From contig NC_060885.1 in the NCBI RefSeq assembly GCF_014805685.1, positions 6,586,132-6,650,131 on the forward strand: a DNA stretch of 64,000 bases, read 5' to 3'. The notes under the pieces were generated by a model, which saw nothing but the letters and a program-made list of their open reading frames with translations, did not search any database and was not told the DNA's origin. The DNA comes from Silurus meridionalis (Eukaryota > Chordata > Actinopteri > Siluriformes > Siluridae). Made by a program: the position numbers and the translations under genes. How positions within the stretch are numbered: the first letter of the stretch is position 1; every line of letters begins with the position of its first letter. This document shows, in pieces, positions 24,347 through 36,163 of the stretch.

Positions 24347-27300
24347 TATATATAATATTTTTTTTTTAAATACTTCAAAAGCACAAACCTTATACCAATG
24401 TCTATGATTATAAATCTACATTAGTGTGTTTTTTCTTAAAAGGAAACTCAATCCAATAAAATACTGTCACTTGATCATTTAATCCTTTTTTTTTTTTCAA
24501 TATCAACTTTGACCATGAATTAAAACAAATATGTTACTAATCAAAAACATATTAATAAATACTGTACATACTGTAATAAATTAAAGCTACATTCCGTTTT
24601 AACCAATTCCACCAAAAGTCATATGCAGTACGGACAAAAGTATTAGGACACCTGACTTTTCTGGCTTTCTGTGGTTCTTCTCCAACCTGGAGTTTTTGGA
24701 TGAATTGAATTTTCCCTTAAATTTACCCTACTAGACCCAAACCTGTTCCAACATGACCATGCTCCTATGCACAAAGCCAGTTCCATGAATATATGCTTTA
24801 AAAGGTTTGGAGTGGGAACGCTTGAGTGGCCTGCTATAGAGCTCTGACCTCAACCCTAGTGAACACCCCAGGCCTTCTCTCCTCACCTCACCTCACCTAC
24901 ATCAGTACCCAATGTAGCTGAAGTAGTTCAAATCTCCACAAGCACAAGTGGAGTATGTTCAAAAAGCGCATCTTATTCTGAGGGACCTGTAATCCTTTTG
25001 TCCGTAAAGCATATAAAAAAAAAAAATGTAAAAAGTGACAGTTGAGGTAAAAAAAAGCAAGTGTACTGAAATGCTACTACATGCGTAGTACATGGTCACA
25101 AGAACATCAAGGAAGCTAAAGGTGGAAGTTCACCAACCTGAGTATGCGCCAAGAAAGCGAAGAGAAGCTGTAGTTTCTTCATTAGCGAATTCGAGCCGTT
25201 CAGGTTCAGAGATAACACGTTCCGTCTGAAACTGTACACGTTGTGCATTTTTACACGAGAGAAATTATTCTGGAACTTATAAGATCAGATGTTTCTCCAC
25301 AGGTTAGTATGTAGGGGGGTGTAACTTACTCTGTAGCCATGAACAGCATCTGAATGATGCTGTTCAGGTAACATGTGTTGCCCAAGTTCACAAGTCCCGT
25401 CTTCCCTGTCTCCGATTTGCCGGAAAGCCTCAACAGTCCAGAGGCTAAAGAATTCGACTGAGAGGTCCAGGCACTTTGATTCAGCACATACTTGATCTTC
25501 TCTTCACCGGGTTTAGGGAGGTCCTACACCAAAAACAAACGGGTAAAGTAAAAAATGCCATGGCAGCATTTTTAACATAAAGGAATAAAAGCAGGAAAAT
25601 ATTCAACCATGTGGTTTTGGGATGCAGTCCAATGTAAAGCAGATACCTTTAGAATTTCTATTATATCAGAAAAAGGATTACAATGTGTTTAATAATAATA
25701 AAAAAAATGACTCCCACTCGAACCTACTTTATTCATTTATCGTTATATCTAGGAGTGTTGATACGGCGTGACATGACGCATTGTGATGATGCAAGTATTC
25801 TTCATTATTCGATTTGCAACCAGGGTGCACAAAACGAGGATTACAATTTATTTATTCCTTTTTCGAAATGGATTTATATTGTTTCTGTGTACACGAAAAA
25901 AAAAAAAAAAAAGATCAATGTGGACAATATTTCCAACCTAAAAGTCAATTTCATCTGCTGTCATTTGCACAAATGATAAATAATACAAACGCATGTTCTG
26001 AGATCGAGGACAATCAAGAAGAACATGGTGAAGACCGAGGCTGAAGTTGTCTGGGGAGGATTTTGAGGTTGTTCTTAGTTGTTCTCTTTAATGGGTGATT
26101 TTGGACCAATGATTCCGGACACGTCGCTTTCTTGTGTTTGAAATAAATCCACAAAATTTAGCGAACAGAGATTAAATATTGTGAAAATAATGCTCCACGG
26201 GTTCGCCAATGTTGAATAATGCGAAGCCAGAATGTTGGAAGAAGCCAAAATTGGATCGCTTGATAGATTTTGTGCTGATGGTTAAGCGATTATTTTAATA
26301 TCCAAGTTCCTTAAAAGGAGCCCCAAACCTGAATAACTCAATCACACAATAAAATGGCAATAAACTATAAAAACATTATAAAAAACATTTTATATTTGGA
26401 GTGTCAAACGTTAGAATCCGGGATCATAACCCGCGTCATTGACCAGAGTGTTTCATTACAACCCATGCATCCGATGTCGTGGAAAGTCGACCAAAACTAT
26501 GTATTAAAGTTAAGATTCATGATATAGCAGCTGTAAACGGTCATTCCTTCACCCACACTGGAGACTCCTTCCAGAAACTCGATATCTCCCTACAGAAAGC
26601 TTCACCCTAACAACAATTACACACTGTAGTACACTACAATATAGCAACATTATCAATGATTACTAAATTATTTAATCGTTAAAACTATACGATTTTGAAT
26701 CTGAGAGCGTCCCTGAACTGCTTCGCGCTGTCGCGTTCCTTCCTCCCACATACAGCTGCGGTCATCATGACCATTAGGTTTGGGTTAATTAGGTTTGTAC
26801 TCATTGTCAGAGCAGGGTGTACACTATTGTTGTGTTTCTGATCCAACACAACCTGGTTCTATCGGATAGAACGTTCGCTTAAACCGTTTCTTTTGAAGAG
26901 CGTTCACATAATTGGAGCGAGATGTAGAAAGCAGGAGGTTCCTAACCACGTTTGGTGGTCAAAAGTTACCCGATTATAATGTTCCGAAGAAACCGAGTAT
27001 CTGTTTAGGGCTCAACATATACATATATATCTCCATTTGGATACCTTAATGGAACTAATCCAATCAGAATTTCTCACCTTAATGACTTCCAGGATGCTGT
27101 CATAGAGGTCAGGAAAGCCAGAGTACTGGTACATCATGCAGTGGATGAGCTCGGTGAACTGCAGCAGGAAGGCTTTGCTGGTAGGAAGGCCGTCGCTTTG
27201 CAAAGACTTCACCAGCGGGACCACGTGAGGGACCACCTGTCTCACCAGGAAAAGGACTTTCATTAGGAATCCTAATTACTCCTGCATTCACATACACAGA

Positions 27301-30300
27301 ACTCTTCATCACATCTTCAACACACGTCATACTTCTTTATACACCTGTGTACTGCAATGATTTAAAATCCCACAATCCTATGAGAAGAGGATCTGGTTCT
27401 TCTCAAAAGTTTCTTCTCGTAAGGTCTCGGGTCAAGTTTTAAGGCGAAGGGGAAAAAAACTTCCCGAGACCTCACAAGAAGAAACTTTTGGAAACAGAGA
27501 GATGTTTAATGTTCAAATTATGCATATTGCTGAATAGATTTGGTTGATGCTTTTGTGATGGTCTTACCAGGTGGAAGGCCTCTGGTGAGTGCTGGAAGCT
27601 CAGCAGCATGTGAGAGAGGACTGATAATGCTCCCGGTCTCACTATGGGGTACCACAGACGATTAAAGACCTACAGCCAAAAAATAATAAAAAAAATACAT
27701 GCAACCATAAAAGTACTGAAAGAGAGAGAGGACACATACTTTGCTACTGCATTTATTTGGGGAGTCATATTAACGTTCAAGGACACGAGACACGTGCACA
27801 AGTGATGCGTCAAATAACTGCAAAATATGTGCATATATTGTTTTGTTCAATGTTCGGGATTCCGCCCCAAATACCAGTCTATAAAGTGACACCATGTAAA
27901 CCAACCCTCCAAAATGTAAACAACTAAATGCCACTGTTTTGGGTCAAAGTGTCAAAAACAACCCGAATCTGAGAACTTTCCATCGGTTGGGTGTAGGGGT
28001 TCATTCAGACCAAGTAAAAGCCACATCTGATTGCGATTGAAAATGAAGATCGTGAGATTGAAACAGGTAGAATTTGGCCCTTTGTGGAAAAGATTGGTTG
28101 CTCTAAAGGTTTGAATGATAAATAATGCATGAGAGCAAACTCCTTTGATGCTCTCGCTATACCTGAAATTCAAACATTTAATATAATCTTATATACGAAG
28201 AGTTTTGGCACGTCAAAAATATTGTCGGTGACAACAGAGCAATAATGATGAACAACGGTGACATTTGGTCGTCCATATAGGGGAAAAAAAATAGGTCCAC
28301 AGATGGCACCTGATAGATACATGGGCTTCCTTATGAACCCAGATTAATCCCCTGTACATTTTGGAATACTATCTGTTGCATGTCTATAATGCATCAGGTG
28401 CAGTGTTTTACACAAAAGCCTGTCCGTCTGAGCATGTGCGTACCAGTTCGATTTTCAACAAAGTGACATCGATGAGGATGGTGAACTTCTGCACGGCAGC
28501 CAGCCCCTTCAGAAGAGCGATAACCCAGATGTCTACGTGATTGGCCAGCGGCCATGAGAGCCAATCGATCATTCTGAGGGAACAGAGAGAGAAAAAGAGA
28601 GGGAAGAAATAAAAGCATGTCCATGGCGGAACAGTGTTCACCTAAACAAAAAACGACAGATCAGACAACCTCCTGACCTCTTACCCTATTTTAGGTTCTT
28701 TGCGTTAAAGCCCAAATATATTAGTGCACAAAACTTTAGACAAAGATCCAAATCATTCGAAAACAATTCTATCAGCTAAAGGGAGAATAAAGAGGTGCTT
28801 TCACCGTAGCTAAAATGTTTCCTAAAAAAATAAAGTGAGTGGAGTGAGAACTGACCTGCTGAGGGCCTGGGTCATGCTGGCGTCCTTGACATTTTGGTCG
28901 GTGGTGAGGCTCTTGATGAGGACTTTGATCATCTCCAGGGGGATGTGCTGCACCAGACTAGCCAGAGCAATGGATGGCTCAAAGGATGGATCTACAACCG
29001 ACATACACACATCTCTAAATTTCTAGGCTTCACAACGTAGTTAACATGTACACCGTTTTTTCAGATTCGGTGGACTGTTCACGAGACGTTATCTAATCCG
29101 ACGCGGTGTTCACGTGTGCCGGCGCTTTCGATCGGAATGGCTCTGTGACACATCAGCTTATGTCCTGCCTCATCAACACGGAGTTCTGTTATTTCTCATG
29201 CGTCCCGTTTTTATGTAAAGTGGAGCTCTTAATTTGTAGGCATACTACTGCTGGAAGATACGGCTGAAGCTGAGCTTTTCTCTAAGGAGCATCTCTACAC
29301 TACCCCTCCCTCTACACTACCCCTCCCTCTACACTACCAAGCAAAAGCGTGTGGATGAAGGTCCGTAATGAGGACTGGTGGGAGCGTATTGTTGGAATTT
29401 AGTAGAAAATAGTTTTTTTTGTTCAAAAATCCAATTCTCCTTTTTTTTGGTGTCGCGGTTTTGTTATACAAACTCGGGAAGCTGCGCCGAATTAAGTGTT
29501 CACAAGAGCTCAGTAAAAATGTGTATATCTTGGGAATAATAATGGAGCTGATGGGAGATCTGATACGGATGCCGAATGAAGCGGAGGCTTCGGAAATCGC
29601 ACGGAGATTTGAGGAAGCGTGTTTTGTCCCTCGAGTAATGGGACTTATCGAACCAGTCGTAGTTGAGTAACAACATTTCTCCTGTACTCGATTGACAAAA
29701 AAAAAGAAAAAACACACACGTGATGGGAAATGAATTGCGCTGAAAAGCACCTATTCTTCCCTTACGTCTTACTGTCTTCTGACTAACGTACTGTACGAGA
29801 GCTATAGTTTCTGTGCGTATGAAAAAATAAATAAAAAGTTGCAGTAGCCCCTGACCTGTTGAGGAGATAACAGCGAACACTTCCTGCAGTGAGGGAAGAA
29901 TCGTGGCTGGTTCTGCCTTCCAGATGCCCTGCAGCAACGCAGCCACGCAGCCCACCTGCCTAACGTATCGTCTCAACTCCGCCTCCTCGGCCGCTGAGCA
30001 CTGAAGATGTGCGAACGTGCGCACCAGCTGTTGGCAAAACGGCACTGCGGCTTTGTTGCGCGGCACACACTGGGGAAAGTCGCTGAGCAGCGTGGCGAGT
30101 TTGCTGCAGAACGTGGCGTTGGGTCGCTCGCACACCATGCGCAGGACCTCGGTCTGCAGCGTCGGGGCGAGCTCGAGCACAGCCGGGCAGCTGATGAGGA
30201 GCCTCAGGCAGCCATGCAGGAAGTCCAGTATGGTCAGATCACGGGGGTCCAGAGGGCCGTAGCCCTGACGCAGCAGCTCCAGGACGTAATCTTTACTGAG

Positions 30301-30537
30301 GAACCGGGCAAACTCGTCGCGGTGGTATCGCGCGTAGGCTTCCTGCACCTGGAGACCCACCTGCCGCTGGAAGGCGTCCTCGCCGAGCAGGATGAGGCGT
30401 GCAGTCAGATGGTACAGGGCCTGACACTGATCCGGGGTCACTTCTTTCTCAGCCGCCTCCACCACCATCTTCACTATGGCTCGCTTAACATGGACCGGGT
30501 GAGACGAGCTCACCAGACCTTCCAGAATCTTATCCAT
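19563..30537 (-). CDS. usp38: Ubiquitin carboxyl-terminal hydrolase 38 (10 coding exons)
   Basis: Exons in coding order: 30537-29856, 28991-28856, 28573-28444, 27669-27568, 27236-27078, 25523-25330, 25231-25138, 24048-23942, 22785-21519, 19730-19563. All borders are GT-AG and the lengths sum to 3,039 nt (1,012 aa; human USP38 is 1,042). The N-terminal ~400 residues (MDKILEGLVSSSHPVHVKRA...) form the helical region of USP35/USP38. The C19 peptidase follows: Cys box GLVNLGNTCY with Cys454, the QQDCSEYLRFLL box, two CxxC zinc pairs (605/608 and 689/692), His830 in SSESGHYYSY and Asp884 in WFLFNDSR. All catalytic residues are present. The C-terminus is glycine-rich, ending TVSRLVF. The enzyme removes ubiquitin chains from proteins; USP38 is reported in histone and innate-immune signalling control. 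USP35 is less likely because the N-terminus and the SFRPNGSDDNEPPGSCGP tail match USP38. Intron 8 carries a Tc1 relic, intron 7 a MITE, intron 9 an L2 tail and a SINE, and intron 1 a Harbinger relic. Confidence 0.96.
20280..20490 (-). mobile_element. L2-like LINE 3' end fragment
   Basis: Contains aggaaaaactccctgagatg and gaagaaaccttaagaggaac, a block typical of the 3' region of fish L2-type copies. It lies in usp38 intron 9. Confidence 0.5.
20510..20640 (+). repeat. tRNA-derived SINE-like copy
   Basis: Has the B-box-like ggtcatgagttcaaatccc, then cactcctgggcccctgagca and aggcccttaacccc. The same order occurs at 41.5 kb and 61.2 kb, and inverted at 31.1 kb and 59.4-59.6 kb. It is in usp38 intron 9. 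Confidence 0.7.
23060..23735 (-). mobile_element. Tc1-like transposon relic in usp38 intron 8
   Basis: The terminus acggtgcctcacagaagtat is followed by minus-strand transposase pieces: FTFDIFGCNRQT, then GGSLMAWGCFGAGKVGDSF, then QQDNDLKHSFKLW. These are split over two frames, so the gene is broken. Confidence 0.75.
24291..24345. repeat. (TA)n microsatellite
   Basis: About 25 TA units in usp38 intron 7. Confidence 0.9.
24634..25012. mobile_element. MITE, Tc1-related, in usp38 intron 7
   Basis: Inverted termini ACGGACAAAAGTATTAGGAC and, at the right, the complement of ACGGACAAAAGGATTACAG. The interior keeps fragments (ccagttccatgaatatatgc) also found in the 1.1-kb and 53.2-kb copies. Confidence 0.65.
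25524..27077 (-). other. usp38: usp38 intron 5, no embedded feature recognised
   Basis: AT-rich sequence of 1.55 kb between the exon ending EVIK and the Cys-box exon. A 17-nt A run lies at about 25,897. No similarity was recognised. Confidence 0.5.
29480..29670 (+). mobile_element. Possible PIF/Harbinger transposase relic in usp38 intron 1
   Basis: The plus strand, antisense to usp38, encodes LIRMPNEAEASEIARRFEEA followed by VPRVMGLIEP. This resembles the block of HARBI1-like nucleases in which a PDDAEA-type helix is followed by FPGVIGAIDGTH. The expected GxIDGTH aspartate is not preserved (LIEPVV), so it would be dead. No inverted termini were located. Confidence 0.45.
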
Positions 30538-30538
30538 T

Positions 30539-30620
30539 ATGGAGCTCTACTGCACCATGGGGAGGCTGGAGAGGACAGGAACTGCTGTACGGAGAAGATG
30601 TGCACAGGGAGAGATGCGAA
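30539..30620 (-). promoter_or_regulatory. usp38: usp38 5' UTR with possible 3' splice site
   Basis: On the minus strand a pyrimidine-rich stretch ends CTTCTCCGTACAG about 51 nt before the start codon, which looks like an acceptor. If used, the gene has a 5' UTR intron and its promoter lies further upstream. This is inference. Confidence 0.35.
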
Positions 30621-30639
30621 AACGTGTTAAAAAAAAAAA

Positions 30640-30787
<148 letters not shown>

Positions 30788-30854
30788 TCATACTACTTTT
30801 ACTCTGTGTTAATGAACTCTGAGATCATGAGAAAGAACATTGTAGTGTGATAAA

Positions 30855-30965
30855 CATTTACTTTTACAGCATTTGGCATAGGCCCTTATCTCATTTGTGC
30901 AACTAAACAGTTGAGGGATAAGGGCCTTGATTAAGGGCCCAGAGGTGGGAATAGATCTTCAAAGA
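30855..30965 (-). repeat. SINE-like fragment
   Basis: Contains tacagcatttggca and ataagggccttgattaaggg, the reverse of the tail found in the other copies. Confidence 0.45.
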
Positions 30966-31069
30966 AATTTGGTATGGGCAACAAACACACACACATACAC
31001 ACACACACACACACACACAATCACATTGCCCAAAGGAGTGAATATTTCAATATCTTTTTTTTTTCTCTT

Positions 31070-31250
31070 CAACATCCATGTTACATTTACACCTTTATCC
31101 AAAACAGGTTTCAATGATCTCATCTATATATTGGGTTAAGGGTCTTGCTCAAGGGCAAAGCAGTGGCAGCTCAGTGGGGATGGGATTTAAACTTACAACC
31201 TTCCACATAAAGAACAACGTCTTAACCACTGAGCTGCCACTTCCCTCAGA
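31070..31250 (-). repeat. SINE-like copy
   Basis: In reverse orientation: gggttaagggtcttgctcaa, then gggatttaaacttacaacct (B-box region) and cttaaccactgagctgccac. It matches the copy at 59.4-59.6 kb. Confidence 0.6.
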
Positions 31251-31257
31251 ATCACAA

Positions 31258-31470
31258 TGAGATTAAAGAAGATCTTAGATCATCATCTAAGAAGATCTGA
31301 GACGATCATTTGAGACGATCATTTGAGATGATCAATCATTTGAAAAGATCCTAGACGACTATTTGAGAAGATCATAAACAATCATTTTAAGAAGATCTTT
31401 TGAGAAGATCATAAACAATCATTTGAGAAGATCCAAGGCAATCACCTGAGAAGAACTGAGAAGATCTGAA
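31258..31470. repeat. Degenerate GATC-rich tandem repeat
   Basis: Imperfect repeats of a GATCATTTGAGAAGATC-like unit with variable spacing, about eight to ten copies. No coding potential. Confidence 0.75.
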
Positions 31471-32039
31471 AAGTCTAATCCAAAGTAAAAAATATGAATG
31501 CAACAACAGAGCCAGAATCTGATCAGACTAAACATATTTCCATTTTAGAAAGATGTAATAAAATATTATATCATGAAGTGCTTTTAATATTTCATGCAGA
31601 AAAAAAAAAGAAAAAAAGGCATTTTCTAATCTAAATGACTGAGCATCATATAAATATACACATTAATTCAGTAAATAATAAAAAACTATTTAAAAAATGG
31701 GGTTTCAATATTTTTTCTAATTAAATATTAATTTAAAAAAAAAACAAGAAACATTTGTGTATTGATGATGATCATGCAGCAAAGCTACAATTATTAGCAA
31801 TTTAGCTTAGCATCTTATAGAGCTTTCTATGACGAAACCCGATCAATTATCTTAAAAGTATTAGACACGAAAAATAATTAAGATATTGTATTAATAAATA
31901 TTGGTAAATATTTACCCTTTGTGAATCTAATTTATATAAATCAACTAATCAGATTTGATTAGGAAAAAACCCAACAAAGCCCCAATACCAATGTCTTTTT
32001 AAACAGACATCGATATTTTACTACCCGCTTTACGGCAAA

Positions 32040-32165
32040 CCAACATCCTGCGCCTGGATTGGCCAGTGATTTAAGCCACCAATCAGTAAGGCTAAAGTTT
32101 GTTCAAATTAGCCAATCGCAAAGCACAAAGAGAAAAACGGGTAGGAACTAAACAACTCTGTCGGC
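32040..32165. promoter_or_regulatory. CCAAT-box cluster between usp38 and smarca5
   Basis: Three CCAAT cores lie within about 60 bp: gattggcc at 32,057, caccaatcag at 32,079 and agccaatcgc at 32,109, two in one orientation and one inverted. CCAAT clusters bind NF-Y and mark vertebrate promoters. This could be the true usp38 promoter if the proposed 5' UTR intron exists. Confidence 0.4.
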
Positions 32166-32819
32166 AGGCCAGAGGACTACACTGACTTAACAGAATTTTG
32201 GCCGTTTCAATGTTTAGTTTCTGGTATAAATAAAAACCAAATTAACATCAAAAATAGACTCACCGATTGTCATTTTACACGATTCATGAACAAACTCTAA
32301 CGAGGAGCTTCATTAATTAATTTAATCCGGTTTTATCTTAACGCAGTGTTTTGATTATACTTCAATGCGACAATCAGCTGATGAACAATTACGTCATCAT
32401 CCTGCGACCGGCTATAAACCAGGACCTTGTAGGGCTTTCTGAAATTGTGCCAGTTTTTTTTTTTTTTTTTTTAAGAAAGGAATATTTTTTAAGCATTGAA
32501 AAAAAAAAATGTGTGTGTGTTTCTTTATTAAAATCCTTAATTAGGAAGTTTATAGTTATGGAACAAATAAATTATCTGTATGCAAATGTGCATATTGTAC
32601 TGTGTTTTATATTTTTTTATTACATTAGACAGTAATTTTTCCATTACACTGTTAATATTAATAATGATATTTATTTATAAAATAAATTTTTAAAGTTTAC
32701 CATATATCTTCACAAAACAAGTTCTCTGTGGTATTCATTTGTCAAATAAATGCTTTTACAACTAGACGTGTTAATAGGAAAGTACATGGAAAGTACACAA
32801 ACAGAAAATAAATTTAAAC

Positions 32820-32990
32820 TAAATTAATATTTGGTGTGACCACCGTTTGCCTGCAAATCATTATTGGTTCTTCTTGGTACACTTGGACACAGCTTTTAAA
32901 GCATTTAACCTTTTAACCTGTCCATTAATGTGTGTTTCTGTCATGTATGAAATATATATTTTCTGGTACACAGCCAAGTCAGTATATATG
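32820..32990. mobile_element. Possible Tc1-like element fragment
   Basis: Contains atatttggtgtgaccaccgt and cttcttggtacacttggaca, words common near one end of fish Tc1-like elements. Borders are unclear. Confidence 0.4.
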
Positions 32991-33058
32991 AAGCAGTGTA
33001 ATGTGTGATTAGAATTAGCACACTTGAGCACAATATTTTTTGTTCTTGAAAGGTGTTC

Positions 33059-33400
33059 TGTCTTCTTCATTCTGCTTCTCCCACTAGGGGTCACCACAGC
33101 GGATCATCCGTCTCCATACTACTCTGTCCTCTACATCTGCCTCTTTCAAACCAACTACCTGCATGTCTTCCCTCACCACATCCATAAACCTTCTCCTTGG
33201 CCTTCTTCTTTTTCTCCTTCCTGGTGGCTCCATCCTCAGCATTCTCCTACTGATATACCCCATGTCCCTCCTCTGCGCATGTCCAAACCATCTCAAACTC
33301 ACCTCCCTCACTTTGTCTTCAAAACGTCCTACATGCTCTGCTACCTCCAGCTCCACCTCCTGTCTTTTACTCAATACCACTGTCTCTAAACCAGTGGTCT
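33059..33400 (-). mobile_element. RTE-like LINE 3' end, second copy
   Basis: The minus strand encodes LRWFGHAQRRDMGYISRRML and WRRMIRCGDP. Compared with the 14.66-kb copy, the part from the LGSTVQ block is missing and TGLETVVLSKRQEVELEVAE is joined directly to HVGRFEDKVRE, an internal deletion. Confidence 0.8.
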
Positions 33401-33439
33401 TTTTTGCGCCACAAACCGGTTTAATGTAGGACAATATTT

Positions 33440-36163
33440 TTCACAGACATGCCTTTAAGGTGTGGCGGATTAATACCACTAATGCTCTATATCATATCGA
33501 TCATCATCTACAATATCCTTCGCTGATGGGGCGGCTTCAGAGTACTTTATCTCCGGACACTTCCTACAAGGGTCCGCATCCAACAATTCCAAATTTCTCC
33601 AGTCCTGATCCTAGCGAGTTCACTCATCAAAAGTTAGCCCTTGATAACATTCTCCATGCCAATGCAGTTGAGCTTTTCAAGTATCAGGTTCTCCTAGGAC
33701 ACCTCGAGTTTCCAGAGGCTCGCCTAATAGCAGACTCAGTCCTGAATTCCTCTTGGCCATACATTACAACACAACAATCGAGCCCTGAACACTTATGCAG
33801 TACTCGATGACGGATCCGAAAGGACTATGCTAATCCCAGCTGCAGTTAAAAAACTAGGGCTACAAAGATGTAAGGAAGATTTAACATTAAGAACTATTCG
33901 ACAAGATGTCAAGAAACTCAATGGGGCAGCAGTTTCCTTTAGAGTACGCTCTATATCACAGCCCCAATGGAGTTACTGGATCCAGAATGCCTTTACCTCT
34001 GAGCACTATGGTTTGGCTGAGCACCCTAACCCCTTTGCAACACTCAAGCAGAGATACCAACACCTAAAGGACATTCCTTTACAGGCCATTGATAAAGTAC
34101 AACCCCTCCTTTTGATAGGAGCCGACCATCCACACCTTATAACACATATTGAGCCTGTATGCCTTTGGGCCCCCTGGAGGTCCAGCAGCAATCAGAACTA
34201 GACTAGGCTGGACATTACAAGGCCCAACATGCTTTCTGCAGCAACAGCTACAGCCTCAGCAATGTTTACATATCTCCTTCACCCCTCAAATGGAGGAACT
34301 GTCCCGGAACGTGGAGAGACTTTGGCAAGGTGATACTATTTCACACAGGAATGAGAAATTAGTCACACGATCAAAGCAGGATCAAGTGGCAATGGATTTA
34401 CAACAAACCAGAACGACCAGGGCGATGGTAGATGGAGTAAATCGCTATGCAACTCCCCTTTTAAGGAAAACTAATAAGCCACAACTCTGTACCTCTAAGG
34501 ACTCATATATATACATTGCATATAATGAAGAGATTAGGAAACTAGAGCTTGTTACACCAAACAGGTGGAGTCAAGACCCACCATTCTTACTTCAAACTGA
34601 ATCAGAGTGGCCAATTCTGCCATCCCTCAAAACCCCTGAAGGTAAAGTGGAAAGGAGAACCAATGTATTCTGCGGTGTCACACAAACATAAAATTCCTTA
34701 GATCCCAGTGCGTACAGTTCTTGGAAAGACCTCGTTGTAGCCACAGTTCAACACCGTCAAAGTGATTTAAATCAATCTAGTTTACCTACAGCTAAGGATT
34801 ATGTGACAGCAGAACATCTCCTCTTACGTAACATCCAACAAGACAGCTTTCCAGAGGAATACGAACAATTAAAGTCTGGTAAGCCAGTATCCACTACAAG
34901 TAGATTACACACTTTAGCCCCAGAGTTTGACAAAGTCAGTCAGCTTATACAGGTCGGAGGATGTCTACATCGTGCCAAAGGCCTGGAACTCCAGACAGTT
35001 CACCCCATTATCCTGGACCCTCATCATTCAGCCACCAAACTACTTATTTAGGACTATGATAGTAAGCTGAAGTCACCCAGGACTGGAACGAGTATTTAAT
35101 GAAATGTCTGGATGCTAAGAGGTCGTGAAGCGTCTCAACATAACTGCATGGAATGTCATAAGTGGAAGGCTAAACCTGAGACCCCTAAAATGGCTGATCT
35201 TCCTCCAGTACGCTTGAGACCCCACGAACCACCCTTTTACAGTACTGGATTGTTTTGGGCCTTTCCAAATCAAAATAGGCAGACGCCTGGAGAAAAGATG
35301 GGTAATAATCTTCAAGTGTCCCACAACTCGAGTACACATTGAGCTTCTCACAGCTATAGACACTGATTCCTTCCTCATGGCTCTGAGAAGATTTATAGCA
35401 CGCAGAGGCACCCCCACAGAACTGATATCTAACCAAGGCACTAACTTCCAAGGTGAAGAGAGAGTTAAGAGATGCCTTAAGGAATTGCAACCAGGAACTT
35501 CAACGGCATCTCGCCAAACAAAAGATTGAAATTTGGTTCAACCCGCCTAATGCCCCTCACTTTGGTGGCAGCTGGGAAAGGAAGATCCGATCTCTTAAAA
35601 ATGCCCTCCGTACAGTAGTAAAAGAAGTTCTTCAAACAGTACTTATTGAGATAGAGGGGATTCTCAATAGCAAACCTCTAGGTTATGTCTCCTCTAATGT
35701 AGCAGATTTAGACCCAATTACCCCAAATCTCCTGCTCATGGGGCGGCCAGGCAGCTCTTTACCTCAAGTAATATACCCTGCCGATGAATCCATAGGACGA
35801 CGTAGATGGAGACAAAGTCAAGTTCTTACTGATCATTTCTAGTCAAGCTTCGTGAGACACTACTTTCCCAATCTCCAGCTATGACTCAGAGATTAAAACC
35901 CTTGCAGTTGGGTCTGTTGTTATGATGGTTGATCCCCAGCTATCACGAGCCCTTCGGTTGATCGGGGGAGTGAAGAACATTCCCTGGAACGATGGACAAG
36001 TAAGGTCTGCAGAGGTCAATGTTAAGGGTCGATTATACACACGACAGTTACCTGTTTCATTAATATACCAGAGATAGCTGATGAGGACGATACCAAGATC
36101 AAACCTACAGACTTTTAACTTGGATTTAGGGGCAAATATGCCATGCATATTTGGGGGCAGCAG
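33440..36163 (+). mobile_element. BEL/Pao LTR retrotransposon, degenerate internal region
   Basis: Plus-strand pieces in order: a protease/early-pol-like stretch with MLIPAAVKKLGLQ and EDLTLRTIRQDVKKLNG (about 33,827-34,201); a reverse-transcriptase-proximal stretch (about 34,149-34,691); an RNase H to integrase stretch with HNCMECHKWKAKPETP and MADLPPVRL (about 35,112-35,342); and an integrase C-terminal stretch with NPPNAPHFGGSWE, ILNSKPLGYVS and PNLLLMGRPGSSLP (about 35,453-35,842). The order and integrase motifs fit BEL/Pao. The RT catalytic region is largely missing and there are several frame breaks and stops. A G-run polypurine-tract-like ttgggggcagcag ends at 36,163. It lies between the divergent usp38 and smarca5 genes. 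Confidence 0.8.

Noticed and set aside
30007..30630. 207-residue plus-strand frame
   Set aside because: Antisense shadow of usp38 exon 1, which has clear homology on the minus strand.
33827..35842. BEL/Pao frames as host genes
   Set aside because: They form one ordered but broken retroelement pol region with missing reverse-transcriptase core and several stops.
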